Positions 1 to 5,441 are shown, numbered from the stretch's first letter. The stretch: DNA of 5,441 nt from JAZDCZ01 sp046757925 (GCA_046757925.1 JBHHZE010000107.1:1-5441), one strand, 5' to 3'. Numbers and translations are program-made. The notes: generated by a model not told the origin, from the letters alone.

Positions 1-1408
1 CGGGCATGTAATCAGACGCAGCCGCCACGGGAATTCCGTAGTCGAGGAACGAGCGGTGCGCGAACATCCAGCGCAGTTTCTCCTGACCGTACTCACCCCA
101 CTTGTCGCCGTGATAGTACACGTACGTGTAGAACGGCGTCGGAATCGCCTCGACGGCCTTGATGCGTTGCAGCAGATCGGGATTGACCAGTGTGCAGTGC
201 TCTATGCGATGGCGCGCATCGGACCTGGGCCACATCCGCTGTACTCGTTCGTAGGCGTTCAGCACGAGATCGATGGTCACGTCACCGTTGGCATGGATCC
301 CGATCTGCCAACCATTCCTGTGCGCATCCTCCACCGCTTCGTGGATCTCCTCCTGGTTCATGGTGAGAATGCCGTAGTCGTTGGGCCGGCCCACATACGG
401 TGTGCTCATTCGCATCGTCCGCTCCGAGGCCGAGCCGTCTGCACCGTACTTGACCGCACCGATCCGCAACCACTCATCACCGTAGCCAGTGCGGATGCCC
501 GATTGGTTGAGAATCCGGTAGAGTCCGCTGTTGGGGAACATGTACATCCGGAATCGCATCTCTCCGGCACGATAGGCATCCTGCAGCGCGGTGAGCGAGT
601 CACTACCCGCCCCGGTGTGATGCACCGACGTGAGTCCAGCCTTGGTCATCTGTTCCGAGATGAACTTGATTCCTGCCTGCCTGGTTTCGCGCGTGACCGG
701 CTCGCGTTGCCCGACTCCACCGAAGACCCGCCGTGCTCGCTCCGCCACCTTGCCGGTCAGTTCGCCGTTCTCCCGGTAGAACTTGCCGCCGCGAGGATCG
801 GGGGTCTCTGCTGTCACACCCGCCAACTCGAACGCCTTGCTGTTGTAAACGCCGGTGTGGCCGCCGCGATGGCCCACCATCGCCGGATGGTTGGGAGCCG
901 CGTTGTCCAGATCGCGGCGGGTGACCGGACGGTCGAGCTTGGTATCGTCATACATGTAGCCCGACACCCAATAACCCGGCGGTGTCTTCTTTGCCTTCTC
1001 GTGCAACACCGCCTTTACTTCGTCGACCGTCCGCAGGTTTACATTGACCCCCGTCAACTCCCTCACACCTGTGGGATGGCAGTGCGCGTCGATGAAACCC
1101 GGAACGACCGTCATTCCGCCTGCGTCGATCACCTGGGTTACACCTGTAACGAGATTCCCCACATCGTCGCTGCTACCCACCGCCGTGAACCGGCCGTTCT
1201 TGACGGCGAAGGCCTCGGCGCGGGGGACGGCTTCGTCGACAGTGTACACACGCGCGTTGAGAACCACGAGATCGGGCCCGGGACCTTGTCCGGCGCAACC
1301 ACTTCGCGAACCAGCGATCGCGGCGGTCAAGGGCTGTGAGCTAACACCGAGTGCAGCGCCGAGCGCGGCGCCCGTCTCCAAGAATTCACGGCGTGTGTAG
1401 CGTGGCAT
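1..1408 (-). CDS. YtcJ-like metal-dependent amidohydrolase with Tat signal peptide (C-terminus cut by window edge)
   Basis: The minus strand reads open from ATG at 1408 through 469 codons and runs off the left edge, so the C-terminus (about 100 residues by family length) is missing. The family (Amidohydro_3, YtcJ-like) hydrolyses amide-type bonds in a metal-dependent TIM barrel; the substrate cannot be told. Residues 1-32 form a twin-arginine signal (TRREFL at 5-10, Ala-rich stretch, AIA at 30-32), so export in folded form is likely. Residues 46-100 are the usual beta-rich domain. Metal motifs follow: GFIDAHCH with H109 and H111, VKYGADGS with K320 and D324 (K320 may be the carboxylated lysine), HANGD with H372, RIEHC with H404, and AAASD with D466. 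A strong Shine-Dalgarno AAGGAGGT lies at 1413-1420, four bases before ATG. The set of metal residues is complete, so the enzyme looks functional. C38 is not in a good lipobox. Confidence 0.93.
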   Translation of the reverse strand, partial: MPRYTRREFLETGAALGAALGVSSQPLTAAIAGSRSGCAGQGPGPDLVVLNARVYTVDEAVPRAEAFAVKNGRFTAVGSSDDVGNLVTGVTQVIDAGGMTVVPGFIDAHCHPTGVRELTGVNVNLRTVDEVKAVLHEKAKKTPPGYWVSGYMYDDTKLDRPVTRRDLDNAAPNHPAMVGHRGGHTGVYNSKAFELAGVTAETPDPRGGKFYRENGELTGKVAERARRVFGGVGQREPVTRETRQAGIKFISEQMTKAGLTSVHHTGAGSDSLTALQDAYRAGEMRFRMYMFPNSGLYRILNQSGIRTGYGDEWLRIGAVKYGADGSASERTMRMSTPYVGRPNDYGILTMNQEEIHEAVEDAHRNGWQIGIHANGDVTIDLVLNAYERVQRMWPRSDARHRIEHCTLVNPDLLQRIKAVEAIPTPFYTYVYYHGDKWGEYGQEKLRWMFAHRSFLDYGIPVAAASDYMP

Positions 1409-1561
1409 CGTGACCTCCTTCGAGTCGACCGTCCTCCCTGTCACCCCAACATGCGTCCTAGCCCGCAGAAGCGCGAGAGTTCTCTATGCCCGATATCAAA
1501 CGCAGCGGAATCTCTCTTGAGGCCCGAGTTGCTTGGGCTGGGCCTGACCCGGTCGGACTCA

Positions 1562-2233
1562 CTAGGTTACGGGTTTTGCCACGACAAACACAAGAAACGG
1601 CCACAATGGGACCCCCACTCTCTTTCTCAAAACAATCCTCCCACCCGCTTGCTCTAGAGTAGGAAGCACGGAAACCGCTCGGCACCCGAGTGAAATCGAA
1701 GGGATGTGCCAAACCAAGCTCTCAACTCTGTCTGCCAGCCACTTCACGAGTGGCGTTTCAGGGTCGGCAGAATGAGCAACGCCGATACGGCCTCCGGGCT
1801 TGACCACACGGTACAGTTCCAAGACACCCTTCGCCGGATCGTACAACGGGCACGTACTGTATGTAGAAAGAACTGCATCAAAAGTGTCGTTTTCGAATGG
1901 TAAATCGGCCATATCGCCGGTTTGGAACTCGACCCGGTCTCGGACACCGGCCACCGCCGCCTTATCTCTCGCAACAGCCAACATGCCATCGCTCATGTCG
2001 AGGAGTATCACCTTGCCAGCGGGACCGGCCCTCTGCGCGGCCAGCAACGCCGTAGACCCGGTGCCAGCTCCGCAATCCAGGACTCTATCACCGGAGTTTA
2101 CGGTGTTCTCGACCACGAGTTCCCGTCCTAGCCTGTCTGACCTTGCCGTGAGGAACGAGTGTTGTACGTCGTAGCGCTTCGCGACACGATCGTAAACCGC
2201 CTTTAGCTTTCGCTTATCTAGCGCTTCCCGCAT
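1562..2233 (-). CDS. Class I SAM-dependent methyltransferase, UbiE/MenG-like
   Basis: This 223-residue cytoplasmic protein transfers a methyl group from S-adenosylmethionine; the acceptor is unknown. It has the full Rossmann-type order. The N-terminal helix KAVYDRVAKRYD (11-22) resembles the UbiE/COQ5 start. Motif I is VLDCGAGTG (51-59). The acidic residue binding the SAM ribose is D79 in ILLDMSDGML. The adenine-contact motif is GDMADLPF (106-113). Motif IV is FDAVLSTYS (118-126), and ELYRVVKPGGRIGVA (139-153) is the strand-helix region after it. The length is close to that of UbiE, but no quinone genes are nearby, so a ubiquinone or menaquinone role is not supported. ATG at 2233 is the only reasonable start. 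Its ribosome site is weak (GGGGT about ten bases upstream). It begins 48 bases after the DUF1905 gene stop on the same strand, so co-transcription is possible. No T-tract terminator is visible after its TAG stop. Confidence 0.88.
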   Translation of the reverse strand: MREALDKRKLKAVYDRVAKRYDVQHSFLTARSDRLGRELVVENTVNSGDRVLDCGAGTGSTALLAAQRAGPAGKVILLDMSDGMLAVARDKAAVAGVRDRVEFQTGDMADLPFENDTFDAVLSTYSTCPLYDPAKGVLELYRVVKPGGRIGVAHSADPETPLVKWLADRVESLVWHIPSISLGCRAVSVLPTLEQAGGRIVLRKRVGVPLWPFLVFVVAKPVT

Positions 2234-2281
2234 TGCACACCATACCCCATCATTTTTCAGAACCCGACGGCTCAGTGCTCC

Positions 2282-2845
2282 TCAACCACGGGGATTCTTC
2301 TTGGCAACCAGACCAGCGATCGTCTTCTGCACGTTCCGTTCGAGTGCGGTCCGGGTCTTGAGAAAGTTGAGATACGTCAGGATCTCGCGTCGGCGCGAGG
2401 GGGGAAGCAGCTCCCACGCGGCTTTCGCCCGCTCGTTCCCATCGAGTGCTTCGCACAACACAGTGGGCATCGGCAATTCCCGGGAGCCGCGGTCGGGTCT
2501 CAACGTCACCTGGACGCGGTCGCCCACACCCACGTTGGCAGTCTTGCGCATCCACGTGTCGAGATACAATCGCGGTGCGCCCGATTGCAACGCAAGGAGC
2601 GTCGAGCGGAACCAGCCCCCGGCCGCGAGCCGACCGATCGCTTTCAGCCTGGTTGCGTGTTTTGCCAGTATCCTCCTGCTCGCGCCGGGGGATTTTTTCT
2701 TTGTGGCATCCGCGGCAGCAACTTGCACCAGCACTGCCACCTTCGCCCCACCGCCGAACGTCTTCAGTACGCGCGGCGGAACGTCCACGTACGGATTGAC
2801 TCCTGAGATCTCAATAACGGCCGTGAAGCTCTGTTCCCGGACCAT
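2282..2845 (-). CDS. DUF1905 / OmdA (YdeI-like) domain protein
   Basis: The 187-residue product has a DUF1905 beta-barrel-like domain at about 5-118 and an OmdA (YdeI/OmpD-associated) helical tail at about 125-180. Visible signatures are FTAVIEI and YVDVPPRV near the N-terminus, GWFRSTLLALQSGAPRLYL (77-95), MRKTANVGVGDRVQVTLRPD (99-118), then LPMPTVLCEALDGN and the tail SRRREILTYL...KTR.ALERNVQKTI. These families are widespread. OmdA members have been linked to protection against bacteriocins or cell-surface stress, but the biochemical function is not established. A longer reading starts at ATG 2977. I chose ATG at 2845 because AAGGAG stands nine bases before it, the DUF1905 fold begins right after it, and the 44 extra codons upstream have weaker codon bias. 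A Lys/Arg-rich insert (about 46-72) separates two halves of the first domain. Confidence 0.85.
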   Translation of the reverse strand: MVREQSFTAVIEISGVNPYVDVPPRVLKTFGGGAKVAVLVQVAAADATKKKSPGASRRILAKHATRLKAIGRLAAGGWFRSTLLALQSGAPRLYLDTWMRKTANVGVGDRVQVTLRPDRGSRELPMPTVLCEALDGNERAKAAWELLPPSRRREILTYLNFLKTRTALERNVQKTIAGLVAKKNPRG

Positions 2846-2854
2846 GTCACTCGG

Positions 2855-2860
2855 CTCCTT
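2855..2860 (-). promoter_or_regulatory. Shine-Dalgarno site that fixes the start of the DUF1905 gene
   Basis: AAGGAG on the minus strand, nine bases before ATG at 2845. There is no comparable site before the upstream in-frame ATG at 2977, so this site decides for the 187-residue product. Confidence 0.7.
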
Positions 2861-3106
2861 GGCTGCTACATCAGACTTCCAACGTTGTACAGCTGACTCG
2901 TGAATACTCCGACCCACATCTCCGCATATGTTACACGGGACCTTCATTAGCGCAACTGATTTGGAGTGCCAGTGCATGACGTGTTGCAGATAGAACCGGA
3001 GCCGGCGGATACGTATCTATCAGAGGTGACGGACATGCTAGGAGACGCGGGCCTCGAGATACGGCATGATCGTCATGGCATCACACGGGCGCACCGGACT
3101 AGCCAC

Positions 3107-3676
3107 TCAAAGTCCGGCAGTCGAACGCTGCAGCTCCACGATCCACTCGGGAGTTTCGGCGAGGTACTCCCGTAACGGTCTGGCACGCGCGAAGTAGTAC
3201 CTGGCGTTCAGGCCCTGCACCAGCACACTGATTGCGGCAACGCCACCGTACACCGCCACCATGAGTTTGGTCACGAGGTCTCCTACAGACCCGACCATAT
3301 CTTCCAATCCTTCGAGTGCGGGCACGGGACCGGTCAGGGTCCTATAGACACTCCACGCACAGTAGGCAACCAGCAACGTCATGAAGCCCAACTGATTCCT
3401 TCCCAGGAGTTGCGGACCATCGGGGTCGAAGTGCCGGAGCAGTCGCCGTCCCCTGAATTCATTCCAGGCAACCAAGCCCATGCCGACCCCCATGACCAAC
3501 GCCGTCAGGCTGAACAGTCCGAAAGCCAAAGTGACGGCGGCAAACGATCCAATAGCCCAGCCGTTGAAGGTTGCTACTTTGACCGCTCCCAGCAGTTTCG
3601 CGGCCCGCTCGTTCGCCACGGCCAACTCGTCACGCTGCTCCGGCGAGAGCGGTCCAGCAGTGGTGGCTTCAGTCAA
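3107..3676 (-). CDS. Small four-helix integral membrane protein of unknown function
   Basis: I do not assign a function. The 189-residue protein has a polar N-terminus (1-32, with SPEQRDEL and a likely amphipathic helix to AKLLGAVK). Two closely spaced hydrophobic helices follow (about 38-57 and 58-72), then a short basic loop NEFRGRRLLRHFDPDGPQL, a third helix (about 95-113), a loop of about 20 residues, a fourth helix (about 134-155) and a charged C-terminal tail of about 30 residues. The conserved-looking stretches are VATFNGWAIGSFAAVTL, NEFRGRRLL and LLGRNQLGF. Similar uncharacterised proteins are familiar from Planctomycetes and Gemmatimonadota (from memory, not searched). The start is TTG, supported by a near-perfect ribosome site, and no ATG lies close by. 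It is divergent from the tRNA gene, with 85 bases between them, and is followed by a 261-base gap before the DUF1905 gene. Confidence 0.85.
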   Translation of the reverse strand: MTEATTAGPLSPEQRDELAVANERAAKLLGAVKVATFNGWAIGSFAAVTLAFGLFSLTALVMGVGMGLVAWNEFRGRRLLRHFDPDGPQLLGRNQLGFMTLLVAYCAWSVYRTLTGPVPALEGLEDMVGSVGDLVTKLMVAVYGGVAAISVLVQGLNARYYFARARPLREYLAETPEWIVELQRSTAGL

Positions 3677-3683
3677 CGTATCA

Positions 3684-3688
3684 CCTCC
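3684..3688 (-). promoter_or_regulatory. Strong Shine-Dalgarno site preceding a TTG start
   Basis: The minus strand carries GGGAGGTGAT with its GGAGG core seven bases before TTG at 3676. Pairing with the 16S rRNA tail would extend over about nine bases. This strength probably offsets the poor start codon, and it is the reason for accepting TTG. Confidence 0.75.
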
Positions 3689-3721
3689 CTGGGAGAATCA
3701 GCATAGCGCAAGTGTACGCGC

Positions 3722-3749
3722 TTGGGCCGCCTCGTGCTACCGGTTAAAT
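3722..3749 (+). promoter_or_regulatory. Candidate sigma-70-type promoter of tRNA-Ser
   Basis: TTGGGC (3722-3727) and TTAAAT (3744-3749) are separated by 16 bases. The second box sits in a short AT-rich patch inside GC-rich sequence, and transcription would begin a few bases before the tRNA 5' end. The hexamers match consensus at 3 and 4 of 6 positions, so this rests mostly on placement. Confidence 0.4.
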
Positions 3750-3761
3750 TTCTCCTCCTAT

Positions 3762-3845
3762 GGAGGGCTAGACCTAACTGGTAAGGCAGCGGTCTTGAAA
3801 ACCGCCGCGCGCAAGCGCTTCGGGGTTCGAATCCCCGGCCCTCCG
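3762..3845 (+). tRNA. tRNA-Ser (anticodon UGA)
   Basis: The cloverleaf can be drawn by hand. The acceptor stem is GGAGGGC (3762-3768) with GCCCTCC (3838-3844), followed by discriminator G at 3845. The anticodon arm is GCGGT-CTTGAAA-ACCGC with anticodon TGA, which reads the serine codon UCA. A long variable arm contains GCG-CAAG-CGC. The T arm is CGGGG-TTCGAAT-CCCCG. The long variable arm and G discriminator are class II serine features. CCA is not encoded. It is not tRNA-Sec: the acceptor stem has 7 pairs and the anticodon is UGA, not UCA. The D arm is odd: the stem reads G-A-CC against GGC, which pairs normally only if A3772 is an extra bulged base. The gene ends 74 bases before the secreted-protein gene on the same strand. 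Confidence 0.93.
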
Positions 3846-3872
3846 TCTGGTGCCGCGATTCGCTTCGGGGTT
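3816..3872. repeat. 12-bp direct repeat, one copy inside the tRNA and one just after it
   Basis: CGCTTCGGGGTT occurs at 3816-3827 (variable arm into T stem of tRNA-Ser) and again at 3861-3872, 45 bases later. The match stops exactly at 12 bases on both sides. It could be a remnant of a tRNA-end duplication or chance in GC-rich DNA. Confidence 0.5.
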
Positions 3873-3919
3873 GACGGCCGTAGCGCTGGTGCCCGATCCT
3901 CCGCCTAAGGAGTTGGGAC

Positions 3920-4357
3920 ATGACAAGATCCACCGCAATCGCTCTCGTCGTGTCACTACTGGGCCTGACCGCTGCGAGTCAGCCACACCCCACGGTAACC
4001 GTTCTGGGCAGAGGGCAGTTGAGCCTCGTGGCCGCCAACGATTTTTCAGATCCGGGCTTCCACCAAATAGTCTCGGCCCGGTTCACCATACCGACCGGCA
4101 TGCCGTCCACCCGCGGCAAGCGATTGACATTGAGACTCAGCGACGCAACGCGGCCCCATGTAACGTGCGCGAGAGAACACCCTATGTCGGGCTGCGCCAC
4201 GGTCGATTGGTCGGATTTTCAGAGCCGGCCGCACGTGCCCCGCGGCGGGGTCTTCGCGAACGTGCTACACACCGAGTTGGAAACCGGCCCCAAAGATTTT
4301 TACTTGAGCGAGTCGATGGTGTTGGCAAACGTACCCGACCGCTACAAGCCCGGCTGA
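3920..4357 (+). CDS. Small secreted protein of unknown function; reading frame interrupted by TGA
   Basis: I do not recognise the family. The open frame encodes 145 residues. Residues 1-20 are a typical Sec signal peptide (TRSTAIALVVSLLGLTAAS), with a probable cut after AAS at 18-20, so the product is exported to the periplasm or beyond. The mature part is rich in beta-type sequence (VTVLGRGQLSLVAAN, KRLTLRLSDATRP). Two cysteines, C83 and C92, could form a disulfide. AAGGAG at 3907-3912, seven bases before ATG, gives a clear start. The frame closes at TGA 4355-4357 right after RYKPG, yet the same frame continues for 50 protein-like codons to 4510. The 145-residue form is therefore probably a truncated version of a 196-codon gene. 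An overlapping arginine-rich frame from 3850 is a shadow, lacking signal peptide and ribosome site. Confidence 0.72.
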   Translation: MTRSTAIALVVSLLGLTAASQPHPTVTVLGRGQLSLVAANDFSDPGFHQIVSARFTIPTGMPSTRGKRLTLRLSDATRPHVTCAREHPMSGCATVDWSDFQSRPHVPRGGVFANVLHTELETGPKDFYLSESMVLANVPDRYKPG

Positions 4358-4510
4358 CCACACTCTGCGGTGGGCGGGTCCGCCCGCGAGTGGTCGGCAA
4401 CATTGCCGGCAGATCTCGTTTCGGGCAGTGAGATCGAAATACGGTTGGTCATGACCAAGTTCGGTGGCCCCAATGTGGACGTGCAATTCGACGTGGTGCT
4501 GGAGAAATGA
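4358..4510 (+). pseudogene. In-frame continuation of the secreted-protein gene beyond the internal TGA
   Basis: After TGA 4355-4357 the same frame is open for 50 codons to TGA 4508-4510. It reads as normal protein: SAREWSATLPADLVSGSEI, then EIRLVMTKFGG, then NVDVQFDVVLEK, alternating like beta strands, with G/C-rich third positions matching the upstream part. The end overlaps the start codon of the next gene as ATGA, a usual arrangement for coupled genes. I infer this was, or is, the C-terminus of the 3920 gene. Possible explanations are a nonsense mutation (a TGG tryptophan codon changed to TGA), stop-codon readthrough or recoding, or a base error. A pair of compensating frame changes is also possible but less simple. 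Confidence 0.6.
4370..4387 (+). other. GC-rich hairpin just 3' of the internal TGA
   Basis: GGGCG (4372-4376) pairs with CGCCC (4381-4385) around the loop GGTC (4377-4380). A T-G wobble and a G-C pair extend the stem. There are 19 bases between TGA and the loop, and the loop begins with G. Both fit the loose description of bacterial SECIS elements (loop about 16-37 bases from UGA, G in the first two loop positions). Such hairpins arise easily in GC-rich DNA, there is no T-tract for a terminator, and function is unproven. Confidence 0.3.
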
Positions 4511-4721
4511 GCCTGACCACAGTAGTCCTGACGTTCGCCCTTACGGCCGCCTGCCGTGGCGCCGCACCTGCTGTTGGAGCTTGCTCACCGCAGCAGTGCC
4601 GGATTGCTTGGCAGGCAATATTCCTTCGGGTTCGACAAAGCAGGCACATTTGTCATGTGGGACGGTCTGGTGAATGTGGCTGTATCTGACGGCAGGATCG
4701 ACACGCTGATGGCATTCGACT
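4507..4721 (+). pseudogene. Degenerate 5' part of a six-bladed beta-propeller lipoprotein gene
   Basis: ATG at 4507 overlaps the preceding TGA. Its frame gives MSLTTVVLTFALTAACRGA, a lipoprotein-like or Sec signal with C16, though the start lacks positive residues and the lipobox is imperfect. This frame ends at 4689 in sequence that no longer looks like protein. From about 4610 the +1 frame carries the better protein: FGFDKAGTFVMWDG, LVNVAVSDGRIDTLMAFDYA. That stretch resembles the middle of the beta-propeller family. Between about 4720 and 4760 coding shifts by +1 again into the clean frame of the next entry. Both shifts equal one extra base. Only about 30 codons separate signal and middle section, whereas relatives have roughly 150-200 residues there, so an internal deletion is also likely. 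Confidence 0.6.
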
Positions 4722-5306
4722 ATGCACACCCCGATTGGGGAGGACCGGACGGAGCTGCGGCTGCCCCTCATCGTCAACACAGCGTTCTGGGACCGGCTCG
4801 CGGACGGCCGGATCGCATGGTCCGCACTCGACAAGGACAGAGTTTTCATCCACTCGCCCGCGGGCCGACTCGAGCGGATCGTGTCGCATGCCGCTTGGCG
4901 AATTCAGTCTATGAGTGACGCCGACCGTGTGGCGCTAGTCGGCGTGTACCGTAAGGCCCGCAATCAGCCGACCGGTCCCCTCCCCTCCAACGTGGACGTG
5001 CCAGAGAGGCTCCCCACCATAACGGGACTGCGAGCTTCCCCGGACGGTGGTTTTTGGGTTCAGCGCATGGGCCCAGCCGATGCGATCCCTCCAAGCGTTC
5101 TCAACAACTCGGCCAACACCGGCTGGCTGGGCGGACCGCTCTGGGACGTGTTCGACTCGGCTGGCCGGTCTTTGGGGACGGTGCGTCTGCCCGACCGGTT
5201 CCGTATCACCAGGCTCACCACAAACGGTGCCGTCGGCGTGCAAAAGGACGACCTGGATGTAGAGCGTGTGGTGCGGCTGACGGTGAGACATCGACCCCGC
5301 GATTGA
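4722..5306 (+). CDS. C-terminal part of a six-bladed beta-propeller protein (fragment of broken gene)
   Basis: The frame encodes 194 residues with the typical C-terminal pattern of a large beta-propeller family common in Gemmatimonadota: LPLIVNTAFWDRLADGRIAW (14-33), VFIHSPAGRLERIVS (41-55), a helical insert around SDADRVAL (65-72), ASPDGGFWVQRM (105-116), LWDVFDSAGRSLGTVRLP (140-157) and a closing strand KDDLDVERVVRLTV. Relatives are extracytoplasmic lipoproteins of about 350-400 residues with unknown ligands. Here only the last two to three blades remain in one frame. There is no ribosome site before ATG 4722, which supports a fragment rather than a short gene. Family identity is from recalled motifs, not a search. 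After its stop at 5306, the last 135 bases of the window hold nothing I can identify. Confidence 0.65.
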   Translation: MHTPIGEDRTELRLPLIVNTAFWDRLADGRIAWSALDKDRVFIHSPAGRLERIVSHAAWRIQSMSDADRVALVGVYRKARNQPTGPLPSNVDVPERLPTITGLRASPDGGFWVQRMGPADAIPPSVLNNSANTGWLGGPLWDVFDSAGRSLGTVRLPDRFRITRLTTNGAVGVQKDDLDVERVVRLTVRHRPRD

Positions 5307-5441
5307 CCAAACCCCGCACTGAACCCGATTCTCTTCTGGCTATCTCTTGAACCTTGATCGCGGCCCTGCTCGGTGTGCGACTTGGCAACGGTGCATCGGA
5401 GGTCTTATCGGGACGGCTCGACAAACCCCACGACTCAGAAC

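Noticed and set aside
56..1339. A 427-codon open frame on the plus strand opposite the amidohydrolase gene
   Set aside because: The minus strand carries a complete set of amidohydrolase motifs, a Tat signal and a strong ribosome site. The plus-strand frame has no recognisable domain and is open because of the codon bias of the real gene.
1500..1570. Inverted repeats after the methyltransferase stop (GACCGGGTC and neighbours) as an intrinsic terminator
   Set aside because: The stems are only three to four pairs and no T-tract follows.
2301..2903. A 200-codon plus-strand frame opposite the DUF1905 gene
   Set aside because: It is antisense to a gene with clear family motifs and has no protein-like pattern or ribosome site.
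2846..2977. N-terminal extension of the DUF1905 protein with a CNICGD motif suggesting a zinc site
   Set aside because: The 44 codons have weak codon bias and no ribosome site, while AAGGAG stands before the ATG at 2845. The single Cys pair is likely chance.
2966..3175. A 69-codon plus-strand frame in the gap between the membrane-protein and DUF1905 genes
   Set aside because: The middle part looks somewhat protein-like, but it starts at GTG without a proper ribosome site, overlaps the 3' end of the membrane-protein gene on the opposite strand and matches no family I know.
3762..3845. The tRNA as a possible tRNA-Sec that would serve the internal TGA
   Set aside because: The anticodon is UGA, which reads the UCA codon. 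tRNA-Sec has anticodon UCA and a longer acceptor stem.
3871..3899. TTGACG upstream of the secreted-protein gene as a promoter -35 box
   Set aside because: No acceptable -10 box lies at the right distance. The gene may be read from the tRNA promoter instead.
3850..4431. A 193-codon arginine-rich frame overlapping the secreted-protein gene
   Set aside because: It has no signal peptide or ribosome site and its composition is typical of a shadow frame. The 3920 frame has both.
5307..5441. Possible gene or RNA in the final 135 bases
   Set aside because: Frames here are short or antisense extensions over the propeller gene, and no stable hairpin with T-tract or other motif was seen.

Overview
The window is GC-rich bacterial chromosome. 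It shows four protein genes on the minus strand (left two thirds), then a tRNA gene and two damaged genes for exported proteins on the plus strand (right third). The gene content fits a Gram-negative soil or aquatic bacterium of the Gemmatimonadota type: a Tat-exported amidohydrolase, a six-bladed beta-propeller lipoprotein family with the ending 'WDVFDSAGRSLG', and a small membrane protein of a kind also seen in Planctomycetes. This placement is inferred from family flavour only and is of moderate confidence.

Minus strand, in order of transcription (right to left): a 189-residue integral membrane protein starting at TTG (3676-3107); a DUF1905/OmdA (YdeI-like) protein of 187 residues (2845-2282); a UbiE-like class I SAM-dependent methyltransferase of 223 residues (2233-1562); and a YtcJ-like metal-dependent amidohydrolase with a twin-arginine signal peptide (1408 to beyond base 1). 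The DUF1905 gene and the methyltransferase gene lie 48 bases apart and may be co-transcribed. The other gaps (about 150 and 260 bases) are long enough for separate promoters. I see no shared pathway for the four; they look like ordinary housekeeping or accessory genes.

Plus strand: a tRNA-Ser(UGA) gene (3762-3845) with a plausible promoter just upstream, then a small secreted protein gene from 3920, then a beta-propeller lipoprotein gene from 4507. The secreted-protein frame meets TGA at 4355 but stays open and protein-like in the same frame to 4510. There its final TGA overlaps the ATG of the next gene (ATGA), which suggests a former or recoded 196-codon gene coupled to its neighbour. A GC-rich hairpin sits 3' of the internal TGA at a spacing allowed for a bacterial SECIS element, but the residue context argues against selenocysteine. 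The beta-propeller gene is split over three frames (two shifts, each equal to one extra base) and lacks its expected N-terminal half. Only its C-terminal 194 codons (4722-5306) are clean.

The tRNA D-arm also looks as if it carries one extra base. Anomalies are therefore concentrated between about 3770 and 4770, while the genes to the left look intact. This could be real local decay next to a tRNA gene or a patch of base-level errors in the assembly. It is the most informative thing to check here. I found no CRISPR array, insertion sequence, phage gene or convincing new defence system.
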